A DNA stretch of 46,810 nucleotides from Streptomyces albicerus (GCF_008905045.1 NZ_VWMY01000035.1:17588-64397), one strand, 5' to 3'; shown: positions 31,626 through 39,536, numbered from the stretch's first letter. Notes: generated by a model from the sequence alone, not told the origin. Made by a program: numbers and translations.

Positions 31626-31829
31626 ATGAACCGCCTTGCCCGCCCCACCAACGGCCGGATGATCGGCGGAGTGTGCGCAGCGCTGGCTCGGCGCTTCGAC
31701 AAGTCCCCGACCACGATCCGGGTGATCTTCCTGCTGTCCTGCCTGCTGCCGGGCCCGCAGTTCCTGCTCTACATAGCGCTGTGGATCCTGTTCCCCTCCG
31801 AGGGCAAGGCGGCTCGTACGGCCTGGTGA
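31626..31829 (+). CDS. PspC domain protein
   Basis: A 67-residue protein consisting of a single PspC domain: RMIGGVCAALARRFDKSPTTIRVIFLLSCLLPGPQFLLYIALWILFP in two stretches, i.e. a short amphipathic helix followed by one long or two short membrane helices. GAGGGAG is well spaced before the ATG. PspC proteins act in phage-shock/envelope-stress responses in enterobacteria; small stand-alone versions are common in Streptomyces with unknown roles. It is followed at once by a strong terminator. Confidence 0.88.
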   Translation: MNRLARPTNGRMIGGVCAALARRFDKSPTTIRVIFLLSCLLPGPQFLLYIALWILFPSEGKAARTAW

Positions 31830-31851
31830 CGCGCACACCGCACGCACAGAC

Positions 31852-31891
31852 GCCGATGGGGCGCACCCGACCGGGGGTGCGCCCCATCGGC
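31852..31891. terminator. Strong hairpin terminator between convergent genes
   Basis: GCCGATGGGGCGCACCC and its exact complement form a perfect 17-base stem with the six-base loop GACCGG. It serves the pspC-like gene and possibly the convergent small secreted protein gene. Confidence 0.88.
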
Positions 31892-31920
31892 GCGTACGGG
31901 GGAAGTGCTCGCGGTGGTGC

Positions 31921-32283
31921 TCAGCCCAGCGGAATCCCGTTCACCGGCAGGCCCTGCGTGGGCAGGCCCTGGACCGGCAGGCCGCCGAGCATGCCGGAGG
32001 CCGGCCCGGCCGACCCTCCGGAGAGGCCCTTCGCGATGGCCGGCTGAGCGGCGGCAAGGCCACGGCCCAGCGCGTTCGGGCCCTGGGCGAGCGACTTGTC
32101 GGCGCCGGGCAGGGTCCTGGTGACCCCGTCCGTCGGCAGCGCGCTGGTGGCGGTGCCGAGCGCGGAGGAGGCGCCCGGGACCGCGGGGGCCTCCGGGGCC
32201 GCGTTGGCGGCGCCGGCGCCGGCAGCGGCGAAGGCGGCACCGAGAGCGGCGACACCGAGGGTCTTGGCAGCAGACTGCTTCAT
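31921..32283 (-). CDS. Small secreted Gly/Ala/Pro-rich protein
   Basis: A 120-residue protein with a clear signal peptide (KTLGVAALGAAFAAAGAGAANA, cleavage before APEAP). The mature part of about 90 residues is low in charge, rich in Gly, Ala, Pro, Leu, and ends in the repeat GLPVQGLPTQGLPVNGIPLG. AAGGAC is six bases before the ATG. Streptomyces encode many such ATP-independent small secreted proteins with unknown function; it does not have a chaplin motif. Convergent with the pspC-like gene and upstream of the add stop. Confidence 0.75.
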   Translation of the reverse strand: MKQSAAKTLGVAALGAAFAAAGAGAANAAPEAPAVPGASSALGTATSALPTDGVTRTLPGADKSLAQGPNALGRGLAAAQPAIAKGLSGGSAGPASGMLGGLPVQGLPTQGLPVNGIPLG

Positions 32284-32408
32284 CTTCGTCCTTGCGTGCG
32301 GTGACGGGGATTTGCGCGGTCCAAAACGGTAATCACGTTCGAGCTCGCCCCGCAAACATCGGAAAGCGGCCGAGCAGACATCACCCGGCCGCTTTCCGTC
32401 TCTCGCAT

Positions 32409-33563
32409 TCAGCCCTCTTCGCTCACAGAACCGCTGGTGGAAGAGGTCTGCTGGAACAGCCATTCGGACTTCAGTTCCGCATAACGCGGCTTGATCACGT
32501 CATTGATCATCGCCAGTCGTTCATCGAAAGGAATGAATGCTGATTTCATCGCATTGACAGTGAACCACTGCATGTCGTCGAGCGAATAACCGAAAGCGTC
32601 GACAAGGTGCTCGAATTCCCGGCTCATGCTGGTGCCGGACATCAGGCGGTTGTCGGTGTTCACGGTCGCCCGGAAATGCAGGCGGCGCAGGAGGCCGATG
32701 GGGTGGTCGGCGTACGAGTCGGCGGCGCCCGTCTGGAGGTTGGAGCTGGGGCACAGCTCCAGCGGGATGCGCTTGTCGCGTACATAGGAGGCGAGACGGC
32801 CGAGCTTCACCGAGCCGTCCTCGTGCACCTGGATGTCGTCGATGATCCGCACGCCGTGGCCGAGCCGGTCGGCGCCGCACCACTGCAGGGCCTGCCAGAT
32901 GGACGGGAGTCCGAAGGCCTCGCCCGCGTGGATCGTGAAGTGGTTGTTCTCCCGCTTCATGTACTCGAAGGCGTCCAGGTGACGGGTGGGCGGGAAGCCG
33001 GCCTCGGCGCCCGCGATGTCGAAGCCGACGACGCCCAGGTCGCGGTAGCGGTTGGCGAGTTCGGCGATCTCCAGGGCGCGGGCCGCGTGCCGCATGGCGG
33101 TCAGGAGGGCGCCGACGCGGATCCGCTGGCCGTTCTCACGGGCCAGCCGCTCACCCTCCCGGAAGCCTTCGTTGACGGCCTCGACGACCTCTTCGAGGGT
33201 GAGCCCGGCTTCGAGGTGCTGCTCGGGCGCATAGCGCACCTCGGCGTACACGACACCGTCCTCGGCGAGGTCCTCGGCGCACTCGGCGGCGACCCGGACC
33301 AGCGCCTCGCGGGTCTGCATGACGGCGCAGGTGTGCGCGAAGGTCTCCAAGTACCGCTCCAGGGAACCGGAGTCGGCGGCCTCACGGAACCAGACGCCGA
33401 GCTTGTCGGGGTCCGTCTCGGGGAGGTTGGCATAGCCCGACTCGCGGGCGAGATCCACGATCGTCCCGGGGCGCAGGCCCCCGTCGAGGTGATCGTGCAG
33501 CAGGACCTTCGGCGCCCGGCGGATCTGCTCCGAGCTCGGGGTGTTCTTGGTCTGGCTCGTCAT
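32409..33563 (-). CDS. add: Adenosine deaminase
   Basis: Converts (deoxy)adenosine to (deoxy)inosine for purine nucleoside phosphorylase. The 384-residue amidohydrolase shows zinc ligands in LLHDHLDGG, the catalytic HAGEAFG, LGHGVRI and the metal Asp in NTDNRLMSG. The protein is complete. On the minus strand TAGAGT lies six bases before the ATG with the nucleoside palindrome four bases further upstream, so the promoter is core-repressed and the mRNA probably nearly leaderless; a weak GCGGAG also precedes the ATG. Confidence 0.96.
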   Translation of the reverse strand: MTSQTKNTPSSEQIRRAPKVLLHDHLDGGLRPGTIVDLARESGYANLPETDPDKLGVWFREAADSGSLERYLETFAHTCAVMQTREALVRVAAECAEDLAEDGVVYAEVRYAPEQHLEAGLTLEEVVEAVNEGFREGERLARENGQRIRVGALLTAMRHAARALEIAELANRYRDLGVVGFDIAGAEAGFPPTRHLDAFEYMKRENNHFTIHAGEAFGLPSIWQALQWCGADRLGHGVRIIDDIQVHEDGSVKLGRLASYVRDKRIPLELCPSSNLQTGAADSYADHPIGLLRRLHFRATVNTDNRLMSGTSMSREFEHLVDAFGYSLDDMQWFTVNAMKSAFIPFDERLAMINDVIKPRYAELKSEWLFQQTSSTSGSVSEEG

Positions 33564-33579
33564 CTCCGCACTCTAACGC

Positions 33580-33591
33580 CTACGCGCGTAG
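33580..33591. promoter_or_regulatory. Nucleoside-regulon palindrome at the add promoter
   Basis: Perfect CTACGCGCGTAG, 17 bases upstream of the add start and four bases upstream of its -10 hexamer TAGAGT (33575-33570 on -). It is 86 bases from the divergent hydrolase-like gene. Confidence 0.85.
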
Positions 33592-33676
33592 ATCTCCCGT
33601 TGTACGGATCCGTCGATACGTAACGGTGACCGTGTGGATGGATGGCGTACACCATGGCTTCTGACACTGTTCTGTC

Positions 33677-34438
33677 ATGGCACAGCAAGCGACGCCGGTT
33701 CGCAGAGCCCGGCTGGGGCGGGCACTCGGTACGGAGCCGACGGCGGTGAGCGGCGTGGTGCTGCTGCTGCCGGGCGGCGAGGAGGCCTCTGCCCGCAGGC
33801 CGTCACCGATGCTGGCGACCGCGTCCGTACGGGCGTTGGGGCGCCGGCTTGTCCGCGCCGGGCGGGCGGAGGGGCTGGTCGTGCACGTGGTGCACTATCG
33901 CTTTCGCGGCTGGAACGGCACGGAGGCGGATCTGGCGCGGGACGCGTCCTGGGCCGCCGATGAGGTCGTGCGGCGGTACGGGGACGTGCCCGTGTGTCTT
34001 GCCGGGGTGGACATGGGCGGGCGGGCCGCCCTGCACGCGGGCGGGCACACGGCCGTGAACTCCGTGCTGGCGATGTCTCCTTGGCTGCCCGAGGAGGATG
34101 TCGCTGCGCCCGCCGAGCCGGTGAAGCAGCTGGTGGGGCGGCGAGTCCTGATCGTGCACGGGACCAATGACGAGCGGACCGATCCTGAGTTGTCGTTTCG
34201 GCTCGCCTCGCGGGTGAAGAAGGCGAACCGGGATGTCTGTCGGTTCGAGGTTCATTCCGATGGGCATGCGCTGAGTCAGCATCGGGAGGAAGTGCTGGCG
34301 CTCGCGGAGGACTTTGTGATGGGGACGTTGTTCGGCCGGGCTTTCTCCCGGCCCGTTGAGGATGCGTTGGCGGCTCCGCCGCCGTTGGGGTTGCGTATGC
34401 CGCTTGCCTCCGGGTTTGGGAGGTCCCTTCGCCGCTGA
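33677..34438 (+). CDS. Alpha/beta-hydrolase-fold protein with Asp at the nucleophile position
   Basis: A 253-residue protein with the fold elements VVLLLPGGEE (oxyanion region), VVHVVHYRFRGWNG, the elbow LAGVDMGGRAAL, VLIVHGTNDERTDP (acid) and EVHSDGHALSQH (His). The residue at the elbow is Asp112 where esterases have Ser (GxSxGG). Asp nucleophiles occur in haloalkane dehalogenases and epoxide hydrolases, but the overall sequence looks like dienelactone-hydrolase/esterase types, so it may be inactive or use other chemistry. No signal peptide is present. ATG at 33677 has no ribosome site. It diverges from add. Confidence 0.75.
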   Translation: MAQQATPVRRARLGRALGTEPTAVSGVVLLLPGGEEASARRPSPMLATASVRALGRRLVRAGRAEGLVVHVVHYRFRGWNGTEADLARDASWAADEVVRRYGDVPVCLAGVDMGGRAALHAGGHTAVNSVLAMSPWLPEEDVAAPAEPVKQLVGRRVLIVHGTNDERTDPELSFRLASRVKKANRDVCRFEVHSDGHALSQHREEVLALAEDFVMGTLFGRAFSRPVEDALAAPPPLGLRMPLASGFGRSLRR

Positions 34439-34460
34439 GGGTTGGGTTCGGTGGTGGGGT

Positions 34461-34502
34461 GCGGGTTCGTTGTGGCTGGTCGCGCAGTTCCCCGCGCCCC
34501 TA
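34461..34502 (-). repeat. Interspersed 43-bp repeat, inverted copy D
   Basis: The complement reads TAGGGGCGCGGGGAACTGCG, then CGACCAGCCACAACG and AACCCGC. It fills most of the 104-base gap between the convergent hydrolase-like and LysR genes. Confidence 0.85.
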
Positions 34503-34542
34503 AAACGGCGCGCCCCTGTGGGACTCAGTTGGCAAAGAACCC

Positions 34543-35493
34543 TCAGTCGGGGAGCAGGTTTCCCCTCTTTGACAGAAGGAACCTCTTGAAAGCCGCCACC
34601 GGAGGTGTGTCCGGGTGGCCGTCCAGCCAAGCCACGCCGATTTCTCTTGCCGCCCTCGGAGCCGTGACCGTCAGTTCCACAACTCCTGGGCGGGGTACGG
34701 CCGGTGGCGGGAGGAGGGCCACCCCCAGGCCCGCCGCCACCAGACCCCGCAGGGTCTCCGCCTCCTCGCCCTCGAAGGCCACCCTGGGGCGGAAGCCCGC
34801 CTGTTGGCAGAGGTCGTCCGTGATGCGGCGGAGACCGTAGCCGGGTTCGAGGGTGACGAAGGTTTCGTCGGCGGCCTCGGCCAGGCGGATGCGGCGGCGG
34901 GAGGCCAGGCGGTGATCGGCCGGGACCACCAGGCGGAGTTTCTGTTCGTCGAGGCGGCGGGACACCAGGTCGGGGGCGTCCGGGACGGGGGACGTGAGGC
35001 AGAGGTCCAGTTCGCCGGAGCGGAGGCGTTCGATCATGGCCTCGCCGTAGTTCTGGACGAGGCTGAAGCGGACGCGGGGGTGGTCGGCGCGGAAGGCGCG
35101 GATCAGGCCGGGGACCGTCTCGGAGCCCATGGTGTGGAGGAAGCCGAAGGCGACCTTGCCGGTGGTCGGGTCGGCGTCGGCGCGTACCTCGTCGGCGGCG
35201 CGCTCGATCTCGGCGAGGGCCCGCTCCACGGAGGACAGGAATGTGCGCCCGGCGGGGGTGAGGGAAACCGTGCGGCCTCTGCGGGCGAACAGGTCGACGC
35301 CCAGGTCCTGCTCGAGGCGGACCATCGCACGGGACAAGGTGGACTGCGGAACCTGCATCTCCTGCGCGGCCCGGGTGACGTGCTCGGTGCGGGCGACCCC
35401 GGCGAAGTACGCGAGGCGCGGCGCGAGGATCGCGACGATGTCTTCTGTGTCACTGGACGGTGACAGGTGAGGCTCTGACCTCTGCTGATGCAT
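34543..35493 (-). CDS. LysR-family transcriptional regulator
   Basis: A 316-residue regulator. The helix-turn-helix is LAYFAGVARTEHVTRAAQEM, then VPQSTLSRAMVRLEQDLGVDLFARRGRTVSLTPAG in two runs. The effector domain is periplasmic-binding-like (GKVAFGFLHTMG, GELDLCLTSPVPD, GLGVALLPPP). It diverges from an MFS transporter gene, the classical arrangement in which the regulator controls both. ATG at 35493 is chosen; a -10-like CATAAT lies ten bases upstream and no ribosome site is seen. A CAAT-N7-ATTG dyad in the shared promoter fits a LysR site. Confidence 0.92.
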   Translation of the reverse strand: MHQQRSEPHLSPSSDTEDIVAILAPRLAYFAGVARTEHVTRAAQEMQVPQSTLSRAMVRLEQDLGVDLFARRGRTVSLTPAGRTFLSSVERALAEIERAADEVRADADPTTGKVAFGFLHTMGSETVPGLIRAFRADHPRVRFSLVQNYGEAMIERLRSGELDLCLTSPVPDAPDLVSRRLDEQKLRLVVPADHRLASRRRIRLAEAADETFVTLEPGYGLRRITDDLCQQAGFRPRVAFEGEEAETLRGLVAAGLGVALLPPPAVPRPGVVELTVTAPRAAREIGVAWLDGHPDTPPVAAFKRFLLSKRGNLLPD

Positions 35494-35510
35494 CACAGGA
35501 ACGATTATGG

Positions 35511-35552
35511 CAATTCCATGCATTGGACGGATGAAGGGGAGGTCTTTAGGTT
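35511..35552 (+). promoter_or_regulatory. LysR-MFS divergent promoter with inverted repeat
   Basis: Promoter TTGGAC (35523-35528), 18 bases, TAGGTT (35547-35552), six bases, ATG, giving a leaderless MFS message. The dyad CAAT-TCCATGC-ATTG at 35511-35525 overlaps the -35 and faces the LysR promoter (CATAAT, 35509-35504 on -), a LysR-type T-N11-A site. Confidence 0.6.
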
Positions 35553-35558
35553 CGAAAC

Positions 35559-36869
35559 ATGCCTTCCGTCAGTACCGGGGCGTCCACCACCGTGGGCGCC
35601 TCCCCCGCCGCTTCCGTCGTCTCCTCCGCCGCCTCCGTCGCCTCCTCCGCTCCTTCCGACTCCCGTATGGTCCCGGGCGGGCCCGGCTACCGCCGGATGA
35701 GCCTCGCACTCTTCCTCGCGGGTGTCGCGACCTTCGCGCTCCTCTACTCCACACAGGCCCTGCTCCCGCTGATCTCCGGCGACTTCGGGGTGACGGCGAG
35801 CACGGCGAGCTGGACGGTGTCGGCGGCGACCGGCGCGCTGGCGCTGTTCGTCCTGCCGCTGAGCGCGCTGTCGGAGCGGTTCGGGCGGCGTACGTTGATG
35901 ACGGCGTCCCTGGCGATCGCGGTGACCGTCGGGCTGCTGGTGCCCTTCGCCCCGTCGGTCGGCTGGCTGATCGCGCTGCGGGCCGTGCAGGGCGCGGCGC
36001 TGGCCGGGCTGCCGGCCTCGGCGACGGCGTACCTGGCCGAGGAAGTACGGCCGAAGGCGCTGATCACGGCGATCGGTCTGTTCGTCGCGGGCAACAGCGT
36101 CGGCGGGATGAGCGGCCGGGTCATCACCGGCTGGGTCGCGCAGGAGTGGGGCTGGCGCGTGGCGGTCGGCGTGATCGGCCTGATCGCGATGGGCTGCGCG
36201 GTGGCCTTCCGGCTGCTGCTCCCGGCGCCGAAGCACTTCAAGACCGGTTCGCTGCGGCCCGCGGTGCTGGTCCGCACGGTCCGCGACCACCTCTCGAACC
36301 CGCTGCTGCGCAGGCTGTACGCGATCGGCGCGCTCTTCATGACGGTGTTCGGCGCCGTCTACACGGTGATCGGCTACCGCCTCACGGACGCCCCGTTCTC
36401 GCTGCCGCAGGGCATCATCGGGTCGATCTTCCTCGTCTACCTGGTCGGCACCGTCTCGGCGTCGACGGCCGGGCGGCTGGTGGGCCGGCTCGGGCGGCGT
36501 GGCTCCCTGTATCTGGCGGGCGGTACGACGACCTCCGGGCTGCTGCTGTCGCTGGCCGACTTCCTGCCGCTCGTGCTGCTGGGCCTGGTCCTGATCACCG
36601 CGGGCTTCTTCGCGGGCCACGCCGTCGCGTCCTCCTCGGTCAGCCACACCGCCAAGGAGGGGCGCGCCCAGGCCTCGGCGCTCTACCAGTCCGCCTACTA
36701 CGTCGGCTCCAGCGCGGGCAGCACGCTCGGCGCGATCGCCTTCCACTCGGGCGGCTGGGCCGGGACGGTCGCGCTCGGCCTGCTGGCGGTGGCCGGGGTC
36801 GTGACGATCACGGTGGTCGGGTCGCACGCGGCCCGGGTGGAGCGGCGACTGGTGGCCGTGCAGCACTGA
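35559..36869 (+). CDS. MFS transporter, 12-helix drug/metabolite efflux type
   Basis: A 436-residue major facilitator protein. An Ala/Ser/Val leader of about 45 residues precedes helix 1 (MSLALFLAGVATFALLYSTQALLP). The loop 2-3 motif A is SERFGRRTLM, and a repeat in the second half is GRLVGRLGRRGSLYLAGG. Twelve hydrophobic helices can be traced. The opening TQALLP...FGVTASTASWTVSA resembles YnfM/arabinose-efflux relatives. The substrate is unknown; the divergent LysR gene implies induction by it. A promoter for a leaderless mRNA lies directly upstream. It ends 30 bases before a strong terminator. Confidence 0.9.
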   Translation: MPSVSTGASTTVGASPAASVVSSAASVASSAPSDSRMVPGGPGYRRMSLALFLAGVATFALLYSTQALLPLISGDFGVTASTASWTVSAATGALALFVLPLSALSERFGRRTLMTASLAIAVTVGLLVPFAPSVGWLIALRAVQGAALAGLPASATAYLAEEVRPKALITAIGLFVAGNSVGGMSGRVITGWVAQEWGWRVAVGVIGLIAMGCAVAFRLLLPAPKHFKTGSLRPAVLVRTVRDHLSNPLLRRLYAIGALFMTVFGAVYTVIGYRLTDAPFSLPQGIIGSIFLVYLVGTVSASTAGRLVGRLGRRGSLYLAGGTTTSGLLLSLADFLPLVLLGLVLITAGFFAGHAVASSSVSHTAKEGRAQASALYQSAYYVGSSAGSTLGAIAFHSGGWAGTVALGLLAVAGVVTITVVGSHAARVERRLVAVQH

Positions 36870-36899
36870 GTCACCGGGGGTCGGCTTCCGAACGTACGG

Positions 36900-36941
36900 G
36901 TGCAGGTCAGGACAGCAACTGTTCTGACCTGCACCTTTTTC
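36900..36941 (+). terminator. Rho-independent terminator behind the MFS gene
   Basis: Sixteen-base stem GTGCAGGTCAGGACAG / CTGTTCTGACCTGCAC with one G-T pair, a three-base loop and a CTTTTTC tail. The apparent open frame that begins here (GTG at 36900) is terminator, not coding. Confidence 0.93.
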
Positions 36942-37037
36942 GTCTCGGGGGGCCGTTGTCAGTGCCGTGCGGTAGCTTCCGAAGTGCTGGCGCGCAACGG
37001 CGCGTGCGACGAAATCAGCCACAGGGGTGGGTTGGCC

Positions 37038-38045
37038 ATGAGCGACGGTACGGCGACGGCGGAAGACCTCGACGTCCGGCTGGAGAAGCACCGGGTCGAG
37101 CTGACGGGGTACTGCTACCGGATGCTCGGCTCGTCCTTCGAGGCGGAGGACGCGGTTCAGGACACGCTGGTGCGCGCCTGGCGCAGCTACGACAAGTTCG
37201 AGGGCCGCTCCTCGATGCGCTCGTGGCTGTACCGGATCGCGACGAACGTATGCCTGGACATGCTGACGGCGGGCAACAAACGGGCCCGTCCGATGGACCT
37301 GACGGAGTCGACGCCGCTCGCGCAGGCGGCGCTGAACCCGCGCCCGGACAACACGTGGCTGGAGCCGATGCCGGACGCGCGCGTGCTCCCGACGGTCGGC
37401 GACCCGGCCGAGGCGGCGGTGGCCAAGGAGTCGGTGCGCCTCGCCTTCATGGCCGCCCTGCAGCAACTGCCGGCCAAGCAGCGGGCCGTGCTGATCCTGC
37501 GCGAGGTCCTCGCATGGAAGGCGAGCGAGGTCGCCGAGCTGCTCGGCACGACGGTCGCCTCGGTGAACAGCGCGCTCCAGCGGGCCCGTGCGACGCTCGC
37601 CGAGAGCGACGGCACCGCGGCCCGGGCCGCCACCTCCGACCCGCTCGACGAGGACCAGCAGAAGCTCCTCGAGCGCTATGTGGCGGCCTTCGAGGGGTAC
37701 GACATGACGGCGCTCACGGCACTGCTGCACGAGGACGCCGTGATGACGATGCCTCCTTTCGACCTGTGGCTGTCCGGCCCCGAGGACATCACGGGCTTCA
37801 TGACGACACTCGGCGCCCCCTGTGCGAACTCCCGCCTGATACCGGTCGCGGTGAACGGCCTGCCGGGCTTCGCCCAGTACAAGCCGGATCCGGACAAGGG
37901 CGGCTACACGCCGTGGGCCGTGCAGGTCCTCGAGACGTCAGAGGGCCGGATCACCGGGTTCCACTGCTTCCTCGACACGCAGCGGTGGTTCCCGCTCTTC
38001 GGGCTGCCCCTCCACCTCGAAGCGGAGGCCGACGAGACCGAGTAG
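37038..38045 (+). CDS. ECF sigma factor with SnoaL-like C-terminal domain (SigG/SigX5 type)
   Basis: A 335-residue sigma factor. Region 2 is ELTGYCYRMLGSSFEAEDAV plus QDTLVRAWRSYDKFEGRSSM; region 4 is LPAKQRAVLILREVLAWKASEVAELLGTT in two runs ending VASVNSALQRARATL. From about residue 210 a SnoaL/NTF2-like domain follows (LLERYVAAFEGYDMTALTALLH to the C-terminus). In this class the extra domain modulates activity instead of a separate anti-sigma factor. The closest group I recall is TIGR02960 SigX5 and mycobacterial SigG. ATG at 37038 has GGGGTGG seven bases upstream. Its 3' end overlaps the convergent STAS gene by 108 bases. Confidence 0.9.
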   Translation: MSDGTATAEDLDVRLEKHRVELTGYCYRMLGSSFEAEDAVQDTLVRAWRSYDKFEGRSSMRSWLYRIATNVCLDMLTAGNKRARPMDLTESTPLAQAALNPRPDNTWLEPMPDARVLPTVGDPAEAAVAKESVRLAFMAALQQLPAKQRAVLILREVLAWKASEVAELLGTTVASVNSALQRARATLAESDGTAARAATSDPLDEDQQKLLERYVAAFEGYDMTALTALLHEDAVMTMPPFDLWLSGPEDITGFMTTLGAPCANSRLIPVAVNGLPGFAQYKPDPDKGGYTPWAVQVLETSEGRITGFHCFLDTQRWFPLFGLPLHLEAEADETE

Positions 38046-38405
38046 CGCGCGCAGGGCCGGATCGGGGTCGCGCAGTCTGATCCGTCCCCCCGCGCGGCGG
38101 GCGGCGAGCTGCATCCTGGCCAGCGCGTCGACGGTGGTCAGGCCTGGTGGTCCGAGACCGGCGACGTCGCAGACCACGACACCGGCTCCGCTGCTCTCCA
38201 GCCGTGCGCGCACGTCCTCGCACAGCCTCGGCACCTCGTCTCGGGCGACGGGGCCGGGCAGTACGAGTACAGCGGGTGTCATGGCGTCCACGAGCGGTAG
38301 ACCGGGCGGCGGCGCGGAACTCATCGCTGGGCGGTCACCGAGCCGTCGCAGAGCGCTCGGTGCGTGTTCGCGACGCCCAGAGATCCAGACGCCGCAGAGA
38401 TCCAT
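37938..38405 (-). CDS. STAS domain protein (anti-sigma factor antagonist-like)
   Basis: A 155-residue frame whose last 110 residues form a STAS-like fold: PAVLVLPGPVARDEVPRLCEDV, GAGVVVCDVAGLGPPGLTTVDALARMQLAARRAGGRIRL. The typical phospho-acceptor Ser (DxSG) is replaced by GPPGLTTVD, so switching by a kinase is doubtful. Starts at 38405, 38324 or 38282 are possible; the first has a G-run six bases upstream, whereas the last gives just the conserved domain. It overlaps the 3' end of the ECF sigma gene by 108 bases on the other strand. Confidence 0.75.
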   Translation of the reverse strand: MDLCGVWISGRREHAPSALRRLGDRPAMSSAPPPGLPLVDAMTPAVLVLPGPVARDEVPRLCEDVRARLESSGAGVVVCDVAGLGPPGLTTVDALARMQLAARRAGGRIRLRDPDPALRALLGLVGLRFEVEGQPEEREPPLRVEEAVEPGDPAL

Positions 38406-38560
38406 CAGATGCCCCCCAAGTCCCGTCGGTCAAAGTCACATTGACCAGGGACTGCCCTACCCAAGAGGGTTGGGTGTATGCCCCACGAATCATCGCCCGC
38501 CGCACGAATACCCGACCGCCTCCTCGCCTCCGGCCACCCCCGGGCGCGCGTGGAGGTGCC

Positions 38561-39481
38561 GTGCAGGGGGTGCTGAACGGCTTCGCGGTCATCGCCGTCG
38601 TCATCGGCGTCGGCTACCTGATCGGACGCCGCGGCTATCTCGGGGACAACGGCCGGGAGGTCCTGACCAAACTCGCCTTCCACGTCGCCACACCCGCCCT
38701 TCTCTTCACCACCCTCGCGCAGGCCGACCTGTCGGTGATCCTGTCCAGCCGGCTGCTGGTGACGGCGATCAGTACGTTCGCGGTGGCCGGGGTGTTCGTC
38801 GCGGTCGGTGCCGTACGCCGCTGGGGAGTGGGCCGGACGACGATCGGCGCGCTGTGCTCGAGCTACGTCAACGCGGGCAATCTGGGTATTCCGATCGCCG
38901 TGTACGTCCTCGGTGACGCCTCGCTCGTGGCTCCGGTGCTCCTGTTCCAGCAGATCGTGATGACCCCCGTCGCGCTGACGATCCTCGACCTGTCGGGCCC
39001 GGGCGAGAAGGGCTCGGTGTGGCGGCGGGTGACCGCCCCCGTCCGCAACCCCGTCGGCATCGGTTCCCTGTCCGGGGTCGCGGTCTCGGCGAGCGGCCTG
39101 ACGGTTCCGGGCCCGGTCCTCGACCCGCTGACCCTGATCGGGAACATGTCGGTCCCGGCCGTCCTCCTGGCCTTCGGCATCTCGCTCTGCGGCAGCACCA
39201 TGCCGGGCCGGGGCCCCGACCGGACCCCTGTGCTGCTCTCGGTCGCCCTGAAGTCGGTGGGCCAGCCCCTGGCGGCCTGGGCCCTGGCGGCAGGCGTCTT
39301 CGGCCTGCGCGGGGCCCCACTGCTCGACGTCGTCGTCACCTCGGCCCTGCCCGCCGCGCAGAACCTCTTCACGTACGCCTCGCGCTACCGCGTCGGCGAG
39401 GTGCTGGCCCGTGAGTCGATCCTGCTGTCGACGATGCTGGCGGTCCCGGTGCTGGTGGTGGTCGCGGCGACCCTCGGCTGA
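38561..39481 (+). CDS. AEC-family (auxin efflux carrier-like) transporter
   Basis: A 306-residue membrane protein with ten hydrophobic helices. The family opening GFAVIAVVIGVGYLIGRRGYL, the conserved YVNAGNLGIPIAVYVLGD in helix 4 and SALPAAQNLFTYASRY in the second half are characteristic. AEC members export organic anions such as malate; the substrate here is not predictable. GTG at 38561 follows GGAGG at about four bases. An upstream extension of the open frame is rejected as it lies across the STAS promoter region. It ends convergent to deoA with a shared terminator. Confidence 0.9.
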   Translation: MQGVLNGFAVIAVVIGVGYLIGRRGYLGDNGREVLTKLAFHVATPALLFTTLAQADLSVILSSRLLVTAISTFAVAGVFVAVGAVRRWGVGRTTIGALCSSYVNAGNLGIPIAVYVLGDASLVAPVLLFQQIVMTPVALTILDLSGPGEKGSVWRRVTAPVRNPVGIGSLSGVAVSASGLTVPGPVLDPLTLIGNMSVPAVLLAFGISLCGSTMPGRGPDRTPVLLSVALKSVGQPLAAWALAAGVFGLRGAPLLDVVVTSALPAAQNLFTYASRYRVGEVLARESILLSTMLAVPVLVVVAATLG

Positions 39482-39536
39482 GGTCGGCCCCCAGGACATC
39501 GCCCGAGGACAGGTGATCGGCTCCCCTGGACAGGTG

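Noticed and set aside
36900..37037. Upstream extension of the ECF sigma gene from GTG 36900
   Set aside because: The first bases are the stem of a rho-independent terminator; the conserved protein starts at 37038.
35505..38080. Long frames on both strands across the MFS and sigma genes (741 and 857 codons)
   Set aside because: They run through the MFS terminator and two real genes, and are Arg/Gly/His-rich nonsense typical of shadow frames.
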